Part shown: positions 1 through 6,276 of the stretch, in pieces | Position numbering within the stretch: position 1 is the stretch's first letter | Layout of the letters: each line of letters starts with the position of its first letter | NCBI GenBank assembly: GCA_900553415.1 | Contig: USDH01000053.1 | Coordinates: 1 to 8,364, forward strand | Length of the DNA: 8,364 nucleotides | Source of the DNA: an uncultured Collinsella sp. | GTDB lineage: Bacteria > Actinomycetota > Coriobacteriia > Coriobacteriales > Coriobacteriaceae | Reading direction: 5' to 3' | Notes under the pieces: generated by a model | Database searches by the model: none | What the model saw: the letters and a program-made list of their open reading frames with translations, nothing else | What the model was told of the DNA's origin: nothing | Translations under genes and position numbers: made by a program

Positions 1-2403
1 GCGCCGGCGGCTGGTGGCAGCTACGATCTACGCCTGCCGGCCGATGCATACTGCTTTGCTTCGGGCGACGTTGCCTATCTGGTCGACACCCGCCGTGCGC
101 GCCGTACCGATGTAGCGTTTGCCCAGCATGCGGCGCCGTTTCTATCGCGCTTGCTGCCCTGTCGCACGCCGGTCCATATCGCCGCCGAGCAGGTGGGGGA
201 GTTCTGTCGTATGGCGCTGCCCATTTTGCGCGACTACACCGACCTTACCGCGCCCGCTGCGCTCGATACCGTGGCGCCCGAGCCGAGCTTTGCCATGGCG
301 ATCGGCGTCGACGATGGGCTCGTGACCTGCAAAGTTACGGTTACCTACGGCGACTGGTCGGCAGATCTCTTTAGTCTGGGCGCTCCGGGCAGCCCCTTCG
401 AAGAGCAGCGCCCCGGTGTGCCACCCCGCGACGAGGTGGCGGAGTTTCGCGTTATGGACACGGCGGCCCTGTATTTCGACTTTTACGAGGGCGGCCTGGC
501 GTTTGAGGAACGCGATGACGAGAGCCTGTTCCACTTGCTGACCGAGGGCCTGTCTGCCCTGTCCGAGTTGGGCGAGGTCATGCTCAGCGACCGCCTGCGC
601 CAGGTCTCGGTCCGCCCTGCGCCCAAGCTTTCGGTGCGTGCGACCGTCAAGAGTAACCTGCTCGACGTCGAGCTGGGCGCGAGCGGGCTTTCGGCCGCGG
701 ACCTTGCCGTCTATCTCGATTCGTACAAGCGCCATCAAACGTTTGCGCGCCTTACGTCCGGCGACATCATTCGCCTGGACGAGGGCGCCCGAGCCGCATT
801 TGGCCTCGCCGAGGACCTGGGCGTCGATGCCGTCGACCTGCTCGACGGCGTGTCGCTTCCCGCATCGAGCACCCTGTTCGTCGATAGCATGCTCGCGCGC
901 ACGCCGGCGCTCGAGGCCGATCGCGACGCCGCGTTCCGCCGCACCGTCGAGCGCCTGGACACGCTCGGCAAGATGGACTTTACGGTGCCGGCATCGCTCA
1001 AGGCCACGCTGCGTGGCTACCAGGTCGACGGATACCAGTGGCTCGGCTCGCTCGAACACCTGGGCCTTGGCGGCATCTTGGCCGACGACATGGGCCTGGG
1101 CAAAACGCTCCAGATGATTGCGCATATTCTGGCGCGCGTGGAGGCGGGGGACACCAAGCCCACGCTCGTGGTATGCCCGGCCTCACTCGTGTACAACTGG
1201 ACCGCCGAGCTGGAGCGCTTTGCGCCCTCGCTCGATGTGTGTGCCATCGTGGGCGCCAAGGCGCAGCGCCGCGTGCAGATTGCCGGCGTGGCCGAGCATA
1301 ACGTGGTCGTGACGTCGTATGATCTTATGCGCCGCGATATCGATGAGTACGCCGAACAGGATTTTGCCCGCGTGGTGCTCGACGAGGCCCAGTACATTAA
1401 AAACCCGCTCACCCAGGTGGCCCGTGCTGCCAAGCGCCTGCTGGCCGGCGTGCGCTTTGCCTTGACGGGCACGCCCATCGAAAACCGACTGTCCGAGCTC
1501 TGGAGTATCTTCGACTTTTTGATGCCGGGTCTTCTGGGCACGCGTGAATCGTTTGCAAAGCGCTTCGAAAGCCCGGTCGAGCATGCCGAGGGCGACAGTG
1601 CCGCCCGCCTGCAAGCGCTCGTGTCGCCGTTTGTGCTGCGCCGCGTAAAGGAAGACGTGGTGGCCGACCTGCCCGAGAAGATCGAGGACACTGTCATGGC
1701 TCAGCTCACCGGCGAGCAGCGCAAGCTTTACCTGGCAAACCAGGACCGCATCGCCCAGCAGGTGCAGCACCGCGAGGCATCCGAGTTTAAGAAAGACAAG
1801 CTCAAGGTGCTCGCCGAGCTCACCAAGCTGCGCCAGATCTGCTGCGACCCGCATCTGCACTATGCGGACTACAAGGCGGGAAGCGCCAAGCTCGATACGT
1901 GCATGGAGCTCGTGCACGGCGCGCTCGACGGTGGTCATCGCATCTTGCTGTTCAGTCAGTTTACGGGCATGCTCGATATCATTGGCAAGCGCCTGGTCAA
2001 GGAGGATATCGCCTTCCTTAAGCTCACGGGCGCATCGTCTAAAGAGAGCCGCGCCAAGATGGTCGCGCAGTTCCAAGCAGGCGAGGTTCCGGTCTTTTTG
2101 ATTTCGCTCAAGGCGGGCGGCGTGGGCCTTAACCTGACGGCGGCCGACGTGGTCATCCACTACGACCCGTGGTGGAACGTGGCCGCGCAGGACCAGGCGA
2201 CCGACCGCGCGCATCGTATTGGCCAGCAACATACCGTGACCGTGTACAAGCTCATCGCCAAGGACACGATCGAGGAGCGCATTATGCAGATGCAGGAGTC
2301 CAAGCGCGATCTGGTCAACAGCGTGCTCGGCGGCGACGGCATCTCGTCGGCACTGTTCACGCGCGAGGATGTTCTGGCGCTGCTCGGCGGCGACGGGCGC
2401 TAA
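1..2403 (+). CDS. SNF2-family DEAD/DEAH-box helicase, C-terminal 800 residues (5' partial)
   Basis: The frame is open from base 1 to the TAA at 2401-2403, so the gene begins outside the window; the TTG at 151 is internal. Residues here count from base 1. Residues about 50-330 resemble the bacterial SNF2-associated region that precedes the motor. The motor has motif I ADDMGLGKT (361-369), motif II DEAQ (461-464), motif III LTGTP (488-492), motif V around SLKAGGVGLNLT (702-713) and motif VI QATDRAHRIGQ (732-742). These place it among Swi2/Snf2 ATPases, which translocate on double-stranded DNA and remodel protein-DNA complexes. Bacterial relatives of this build are usually about 1,000-1,100 residues, often with an N-terminal SWIM zinc finger, so roughly 200-300 residues should lie upstream. 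The specific substrate is unknown. The family call is secure; any cellular role, such as transcription recycling or repair, is inference. A 150-base gap separates it from the next gene. Confidence 0.95.
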   Translation, partial: APAAGGSYDLRLPADAYCFASGDVAYLVDTRRARRTDVAFAQHAAPFLSRLLPCRTPVHIAAEQVGEFCRMALPILRDYTDLTAPAALDTVAPEPSFAMAIGVDDGLVTCKVTVTYGDWSADLFSLGAPGSPFEEQRPGVPPRDEVAEFRVMDTAALYFDFYEGGLAFEERDDESLFHLLTEGLSALSELGEVMLSDRLRQVSVRPAPKLSVRATVKSNLLDVELGASGLSAADLAVYLDSYKRHQTFARLTSGDIIRLDEGARAAFGLAEDLGVDAVDLLDGVSLPASSTLFVDSMLARTPALEADRDAAFRRTVERLDTLGKMDFTVPASLKATLRGYQVDGYQWLGSLEHLGLGGILADDMGLGKTLQMIAHILARVEAGDTKPTLVVCPASLVYNWTAELERFAPSLDVCAIVGAKAQRRVQIAGVAEHNVVVTSYDLMRRDIDEYAEQDFARVVLDEAQYIKNPLTQVARAAKRLLAGVRFALTGTPIENRLSELWSIFDFLMPGLLGTRESFAKRFESPVEHAEGDSAARLQALVSPFVLRRVKEDVVADLPEKIEDTVMAQLTGEQRKLYLANQDRIAQQVQHREASEFKKDKLKVLAELTKLRQICCDPHLHYADYKAGSAKLDTCMELVHGALDGGHRILLFSQFTGMLDIIGKRLVKEDIAFLKLTGASSKESRAKMVAQFQAGEVPVFLISLKAGGVGLNLTAADVVIHYDPWWNVAAQDQATDRAHRIGQQHTVTVYKLIAKDTIEERIMQMQESKRDLVNSVLGGDGISSALFTREDVLALLGGDGR

Positions 2404-2540
2404 CCCGCTCGGGTGGGGCCGTCAGGGCGGATGGCACACACTGTCCCATCGTCCCCGCCCGTTATGTGTTCATTTGCAATGCCGTGGATGGTTTGTCTGC
2501 CTTTGGGCATAAGAACCATCAAGAACATTGGCACATCAGC

Positions 2541-2547
2541 AAAGGAG
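2541..2547 (+). promoter_or_regulatory. Ribosome binding site of the superoxide reductase gene
   Basis: AAAGGAG lies six bases before the ATG at 2554. It decides the start, because the same frame is open upstream from an ATG at 2413 that has no such site and would add 47 residues unlike the family. Confidence 0.85.
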
Positions 2548-2553
2548 AACATC

Positions 2554-2916
2554 ATGGCGAAATTCTTTAAGGACCCCGACGGCAAGCTCATCGCTGCCCT
2601 TGGCGACGACGTTGCGACCCCTGCCGGTTGCACGGAACTGACTGCAAACACTGAGGACGCGGCGCACGAGAAGCACGTGCCTGTTGTCGAGACCGAGCGT
2701 GACGGTCACGTGATTCGCGCACGCGTTGGCTCGGTCGAGCACCCCAGCCTGCCCGAGCACTACATTGAGTGGATCGCCCTTGAGGCCGAGGGCCGCTTAG
2801 AGGTCCATTACCTTGAGCCCGGCATGAAACCCGCGACGTTTTTCGCGGGCGGCTCCAAGACCGGTACCGTCTATGCCTACTGCAACCTGCACGGGCTGTG
2901 GTCCGCGACATTCTAG
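2554..2916 (+). CDS. Superoxide reductase (desulfoferrodoxin family) with a degenerate N-terminal metal site
   Basis: A 120-residue cytosolic protein that should reduce superoxide to hydrogen peroxide without making oxygen, the typical defence of anaerobes. The His4-Cys iron site is complete: H41 in EKHVPV, H63 and H69 in HPSLPEH, C110 and H113 in CNLHGLW. E39 and K40 match the Glu-Lys pair important for catalysis in characterised enzymes. The N-terminal 38 residues align with the desulforedoxin-like domain of desulfoferrodoxins, including the NTEDAA segment just before EKH. Only C26 remains of the four cysteines that bind the second iron (CxxC...CC), so centre I is probably absent, as in the Treponema pallidum enzyme. 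The reductant is probably rubredoxin, but none is encoded here. The gene is probably monocistronic: it is followed by a strong terminator. I see no convincing promoter in 2404-2540. Confidence 0.93.
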   Translation: MAKFFKDPDGKLIAALGDDVATPAGCTELTANTEDAAHEKHVPVVETERDGHVIRARVGSVEHPSLPEHYIEWIALEAEGRLEVHYLEPGMKPATFFAGGSKTGTVYAYCNLHGLWSATF

Positions 2917-2961
2917 GAGCGCGCCCCCGCTCGGGGTATCATAGCTAGCATATGCACATGC

Positions 2962-2994
2962 AAGCGCCGACTGCATTATGCGGCCGGCGCTTTT
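2962..2994 (+). terminator. Rho-independent terminator after the superoxide reductase gene
   Basis: Left arm AAGCGCCG (2962-2969) pairs with CGGCGCTT (2985-2992). After an A/C mismatch, an inner stem CTGCA (2971-2975) pairs with TGCGG (2979-2983, one G-U pair) around a TTA loop. Four T follow the GC-rich stem at 2991-2994. It lies 45 bases after the superoxide reductase stop and 39 bases before the next start. It most simply ends the first gene, but could act as an attenuator if a promoter lies upstream of it. Confidence 0.8.
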
Positions 2995-3018
2995 ACTACG
3001 ATTTCGATGGTTTACGAC

Positions 3019-3026
3019 GGAAAGGG
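3019..3026 (+). promoter_or_regulatory. Ribosome binding site of the NAD-synthetase-like gene
   Basis: GGAAAGGG sits seven bases before the ATG at 3034. It favours that start over the in-frame ATG at 3007, which lies just behind the terminator T-run and has no purine-rich site in front of it. Confidence 0.75.
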
Positions 3027-3033
3027 CTGGGCC

Positions 3034-5019
3034 ATGAAGCTCGCGCTTGCACAGATCGATATGCGCCTGGGTGATATTGAGGGCATTTGCGGCCGCATCG
3101 AGGACCAGGCTCGTCTGGCCCGCGAGCGCGGGGCGCGCGTGCTGTGCGTTCCGGCTCCGCTCTTTATGGGCGCCATGCCCGGTGGCCTGGTGGGCGCTGC
3201 CGACTTTGAGCACGACATGCTTGCCGGCTTGACTGGTGTCGCCGAGCGTATCCAGGAGCTTGACATGATCTGCATCGTGCCCGCGGCGGTTTCGTTTGAG
3301 GGCCAGCCGCTGCTCGACTACATGATGCTCAAGGACGGTCATGTGGTGCCGGCGCGTTCGAGCATTGCCCTGCAGCGTGGTGAGAACAACGACACGCGTT
3401 GGGCGCCGCCGGTGTTCGACGTGGACGGCGTGCGCATCGCCGTGATTTTTGACTTGGACCGCGAACTCGAGATGCTGCCGACCGGTGTTGACCTCATTGC
3501 GTATTTCCAATTCAACGCGTTTGACATGACCGACCGCGAGACTGCCGCCATTGCTGCCGTTCGCAGCGGCGCCTACCGCAAGATCGCATCCAAGCGCAGC
3601 GTGTGGTTTGCCTGCATGGCGCCGGTCGGTGCCTATGACGAGTCGGTGTATACCGGCGGTTCGTTTGTGCTCGACGACTGCGGTCGCGTGGTGGCCCAGG
3701 CGCCGTGCTTTGAGGAGAGCCTGCTGGTTCAGGAGATTCAGCGCGGCGTGATGCTCGATACCCTGGAGGATCACGAACTGCCCGAGTTCCGTTCCGAGGA
3801 GTGGCTGTGGCAGGCGCTGGTGCTCGCCGTGCGCGACAACGCCCGAGCCCACGGTGCGTCGCGTGCTGTGGTGGCACTCGAGGGTGACTTGCCGTCGTCC
3901 CTGCTGGCGGCGCTGGCCGTCGACGCTCTGGGCCCGCGCAATGTGATTGGCCTGGTGCTGGGGCGCAACCGTATCTTTACGCCGGCGCAGGAAGAAGCCG
4001 AGGCTGCCCGCTGTGCCGCCGTCCGCGCCATCGCCGAGCGTCTGCACATTCGCACCGTCGAGCGCGATGCACCGGATGCGGCGCGTGTGCTCGATCGCGA
4101 CGTGTCGGCGGGCGATGCCGAGCGCCTGCGCTCGCGCACGCTGGGCCTGATGCTGGAGGATACGGCGCTCGAGCTGGGTGCGATGGCGCTGAGCCCGCTG
4201 TCCAAAACCGAGTACGCGCTGGCGGCGCCGGCGCTTTGCGGCGGCTACCAGGGCGACTTTGCGCCCTTTGGCGATGTGTACCTGTCGACGCTTGAGTTTG
4301 TGGCGCGTGTGCGCAACCGCACGTCTGCCGTGGTGCCCCAAGAGCTCGTGACGCTCAACGCGGTGGAAGATTGTATGGAGCGAGTGCTGGCGCAGGCGCT
4401 CTCGACGCTCGACGGTCCGGTCGATATGCTCGACCGTGCGGCACAGCTGCTCGGCGGGCTTGAGCCGGGTGAGGTCGATGGCGCGCTCGAGGCGCACGTG
4501 GACCGCAATCGATCTTTCGACGACATCCCGATGGCCGCTGGCAAGCCTGAGGCCTGCTCGCTGCTGCTGATGCTCGTTCGACAGGGTGAGGCTGCCCGCC
4601 GCATGTTGCCGATGGCGCCGATCGTCTCGGTCCGTTCGTTTGCCGAGCGTGCCTGGCCGTATATGCTCGCGTGGTCCGACCTGGGGCTTAACGGCAAGGA
4701 GCGTATGACGGTCGATTCGCTGGCGCGCGCCGAGGTGCGCCGTTTTGCTGACGAGGATACGAGCGAGCGCGTGCGAAACGAGATGATGGGCGTGCTGGGC
4801 GAGCTACTGGGTATTTCGCCCGAGCAAATGGAGGAGCTGCGCTCTGAGGACGGTCAGCGTCGTTTACACGAGGGAATGAAAAAGTTCGAGGGCGAGGTTC
4901 AGGACGCCATCGATAAGATGATGGGCGGCCAGGGTGGCCCGCAGGGTGGGCCCCAGGGTGGCCCGATGCCGCATCCGCCGGTTGATCCGAGGCAGTTCCC
5001 ATTCTTTAGCCAGAACTAG
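3034..5019 (+). CDS. NAD+ synthetase (NadE)-like two-domain protein, probable pseudoenzyme
   Basis: A 661-residue protein starting MKLALAQIDMRLGD, like glutamine-dependent NAD+ synthetases. Residues 1-250 match the nitrilase-type glutaminase domain and about 255-560 the synthetase domain (AALAVDALGPRNV near 290-302, LSKTEYAL near 389-396, PFGDVY 411-416). The catalytic signatures are missing. The Glu of FPEL is A41, the Lys before the usual LPNYGVFDE stretch has no counterpart, and the Cys of the ICED motif is D140. In the PP-loop, SGGIDS reads EGDLPS (283-288). TGNKSE reads PLSKTE (388-393), and the Lys of DLYKT is L417. The ENLQSRTRG-type motif reads AERLRSRTLG. Neither half-reaction (glutamine hydrolysis, amidation of deamido-NAD) is therefore expected. 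A tail from about 570 holds predicted helices, then three GGP-Q repeats and a proline-rich end. The long intact frame argues against a decaying gene. Homology is confident, loss of activity likely, the actual role unknown. Confidence 0.85.
   Translation: MKLALAQIDMRLGDIEGICGRIEDQARLARERGARVLCVPAPLFMGAMPGGLVGAADFEHDMLAGLTGVAERIQELDMICIVPAAVSFEGQPLLDYMMLKDGHVVPARSSIALQRGENNDTRWAPPVFDVDGVRIAVIFDLDRELEMLPTGVDLIAYFQFNAFDMTDRETAAIAAVRSGAYRKIASKRSVWFACMAPVGAYDESVYTGGSFVLDDCGRVVAQAPCFEESLLVQEIQRGVMLDTLEDHELPEFRSEEWLWQALVLAVRDNARAHGASRAVVALEGDLPSSLLAALAVDALGPRNVIGLVLGRNRIFTPAQEEAEAARCAAVRAIAERLHIRTVERDAPDAARVLDRDVSAGDAERLRSRTLGLMLEDTALELGAMALSPLSKTEYALAAPALCGGYQGDFAPFGDVYLSTLEFVARVRNRTSAVVPQELVTLNAVEDCMERVLAQALSTLDGPVDMLDRAAQLLGGLEPGEVDGALEAHVDRNRSFDDIPMAAGKPEACSLLLMLVRQGEAARRMLPMAPIVSVRSFAERAWPYMLAWSDLGLNGKERMTVDSLARAEVRRFADEDTSERVRNEMMGVLGELLGISPEQMEELRSEDGQRRLHEGMKKFEGEVQDAIDKMMGGQGGPQGGPQGGPMPHPPVDPRQFPFFSQN
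4930..4965 (+). repeat. Three tandem 12-base repeats encoding QGGP
   Basis: CAGGGTGGCCCG, CAGGGTGGGCCC and CAGGGTGGCCCG follow each other directly, in frame, encoding QGGP three times (residues 633-644) in the C-terminal tail of the NAD-synthetase-like protein. Copy number could vary between strains by slippage without breaking the frame. Confidence 0.9.
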
Positions 5020-5024
5020 GGCAG

Positions 5025-5040
5025 AAGCAATCTTGCTTTA
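5025..5040 (+). terminator. Possible weak terminator after the NAD-synthetase-like gene
   Basis: AAGCA (5025-5029) pairs with TGCTT (5034-5038) around ATCT, followed only by TA. The five-base stem and very short T-run are weak. It starts five bases after the stop codon, the right place, but readthrough into the ruv operon cannot be excluded. Confidence 0.25.
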
Positions 5041-5058
5041 AGCATCTTGGCCCCGTTG

Positions 5059-5067
5059 TGTTATTCT
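5059..5067 (+). promoter_or_regulatory. Extended -10 promoter of the ruvCAB operon
   Basis: TG at 5059-5060, one base, then TATTCT at 5062-5067 form an extended -10 element. The best -35 candidate, TTAAGC at 5038-5043 with an 18-base spacer, matches the consensus poorly. The predicted start point near 5074 falls inside the LexA box, consistent with a repressible promoter. It lies about 70 bases before the ruvC start. Confidence 0.6.
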
Positions 5068-5068
5068 A

Positions 5069-5080
5069 GAACAGACGTTC
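5069..5080 (+). promoter_or_regulatory. LexA (SOS) box in front of ruvC
   Basis: GAACAGACGTTC is a perfect GAAC-N4-GTTC inverted repeat, the core of the LexA box of Gram-positive bacteria. Its centre AGAC also fits the RNRY pattern of the Bacillus-type consensus. It sits one base after the predicted -10 hexamer, over the start point, where bound LexA would block transcription. Known SOS control of ruv genes in other bacteria supports the reading. I saw no similar box elsewhere in the window. Confidence 0.75.
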
Positions 5081-5123
5081 GTGAATGATGCGCGGGGCCT
5101 TGTCTTGCGCTGTGCTTGTGGCG

Positions 5124-5131
5124 AGGGGAGG
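5124..5131 (+). promoter_or_regulatory. Ribosome binding site deciding the TTG start of ruvC
   Basis: AGGGGAGG lies five bases before TTG 5137. The alternative TTG at 5116 lies upstream of this site and would add seven residues not seen in the family. Confidence 0.75.
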
Positions 5132-5136
5132 TTGGC

Positions 5137-5658
5137 TTGGTTATCTTGGGCATCGACCCCGGTTTGGCTCATACGGGTTGGGGGATTATCGAGGAGCGGC
5201 GTGGCGAGGTTCGCTGCCGTGCCTACGGCTGCATCGAGACCAGTGCCGGAAGTCCGCTCGCGGTGCGCCTGTCGCATATCGCCCATGACCTTAAGGATGT
5301 CGTCGAGCGTTATCGACCCGACACGGCTGCTGTCGAGAGCATCTACTTTGGCGCCAACGTTCGTTCGGCCATCCCCACGGCACATGCCCGCGGCGCTGCG
5401 CTTGTGGCGCTTTCGGAGTGTGCGCTCGAGATTGGCGAGTACACGCCCATGCAGATCAAACAGGCTGTGGTGGGCACCGGCGCCGCGGACAAGCGGCAGG
5501 TCGCCTACATGGTACGCACGCTCACGCAGCTCGACCACGACCCGCATCCCGACCATGCCGCCGATGCCCTGGCCTGCGCCATCTGCCATGTAAACCTCAG
5601 CCGCACCCGCGCCCTCACCGGTGGCGAGTTCTATCAACAGAGAGGAACCGGATACTGA
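5137..5658 (+). CDS. ruvC: Crossover junction endodeoxyribonuclease RuvC
   Basis: A 173-residue Holliday-junction resolvase, exactly the length of the E. coli protein, that cuts paired strands of the junction held by RuvAB. From the TTG start it reads MVILGIDPG. The metal-binding residues are D7 (GIDPG), E67 (VESIYFG), and H140 with D143 (HAADALACAI). The third position is His, as in Thermus thermophilus RuvC, where E. coli has Asp. The conserved KQAVVGTGAADKRQV stretch, which fits the DNA-binding region, is also present. It is the first gene of the operon; its TGA (5656-5658) overlaps the ruvA ATG by one base, so translation of the two is probably coupled. The LexA box in front of it suggests induction by DNA damage. 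Confidence 0.96.
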   Translation: MVILGIDPGLAHTGWGIIEERRGEVRCRAYGCIETSAGSPLAVRLSHIAHDLKDVVERYRPDTAAVESIYFGANVRSAIPTAHARGAALVALSECALEIGEYTPMQIKQAVVGTGAADKRQVAYMVRTLTQLDHDPHPDHAADALACAICHVNLSRTRALTGGEFYQQRGTGY

Positions 5659-6276
5659 TGATTTCCCAGCTCCACGGAACGCTTGTCGAGGCCACGATGA
5701 GCTCTGCTGTCGTCGATGTGTCGGGCGTTGGCTTTGAGCTCGGCATCTCGGGCAGTACTGCGGCCACGTTGCCGACGCCCGGCGGCGAGGTCCGCCTCTA
5801 CACGCGTATGCAGGTGCGCGAGGATGCCATGACACTTTTCGGTTTTTCCTCAAAGGATGAGCGCACGATGTTCGACCGGCTCGTGTCCGTCTCGGGCGTT
5901 GGCCCGCGCTTGGCGCTCGCCGTGCTTTCCACCTATACCGTGGGGCAGCTGTATTCGCTGGTGATGGCCGAGGACGACAAGGGCATGGCCAAGGTACCCG
6001 GTGTGGGCAAAAAGACAGCTCAGCGCCTGATCCTGGAACAAGAGTACCTTTGCCAAGGACAAGGGCTTTGTGCCGGTCGACGTGATTCCCGGCCAGGTTG
6101 CGATGCCGGTTCCCGCCGCCGCTCCTTCGGCCATCGATGACGCCCGCGCGGCACTCCTTTCCATGGGCTTTAGTCCGCAGGAGACCGATGTTGCCCTGAG
6201 CGGGTATGATGGGCAGAATATGCGTGTCGAGGATCTGCTCGGCGCGGCGCTTAAGCGACTCGGAATGGATGCGTGA
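5658..6276 (+). pseudogene. ruvA: Holliday junction branch migration protein RuvA, frameshifted
   Basis: RuvA binds the four-way junction as a tetramer and loads RuvB. From ATG 5658 the frame encodes the OB-fold domain, then helix-hairpin-helix motifs SGVGPRL (residues 79-85) and PGVGKKTA (114-121), up to RLILE (123-127, ending at 6038). It then leaves the family sequence and stops at 6138-6140, giving 160 residues. The missing part continues in the next frame: KSTFAKDKGF from 6040, a Pro/Ala-rich linker, and the RuvB-binding domain III (DDARAALLSMGFSP to LKRLGMDA), ending at TGA 6274-6276. The span is 619 bases; restoring two bases gives 206 residues and the usual E-L/M-K spacing after LILE, so a two-base deletion near 6039 fits better than a one-base insertion. 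It may be a true mutation or a sequence error. A weak ribosome site (AGAGGAA, 5641-5647) and the ruvC overlap support the start; the intact stop would overlap ruvB. Confidence 0.93.

Noticed and set aside
142..2232. Two long minus-strand open frames opposite the helicase gene (142-1125 and 1183-2232)
   Set aside because: They are antisense shadows of a strongly conserved SNF2 helicase, with no recognisable protein and biased composition.
2413..2553. Longer start for the superoxide reductase gene at ATG 2413
   Set aside because: The added 47 residues have no family match and ATG 2554 has a well-placed AAAGGAG.
2937..2942. TATCAT as a promoter for the NAD-synthetase-like gene
   Set aside because: There is no TG extension and no acceptable -35 at 16-18 bases upstream, so it is mentioned only as a possibility under the terminator finding.
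2797..4497. Minus-strand open frame of 566 codons opposite the NAD-synthetase-like gene
   Set aside because: It lies antisense to a gene with clear homology, its His/Arg/Gln-rich translation looks like no protein family, and such long antisense frames are common in high-GC DNA.
6036..6054. Programmed +1 frameshift in ruvA
   Set aside because: I see no known slippery site or stimulatory stop codon at the junction, RuvA is not known to use frameshifting, and the length arithmetic fits a two-base deletion or sequence error better.
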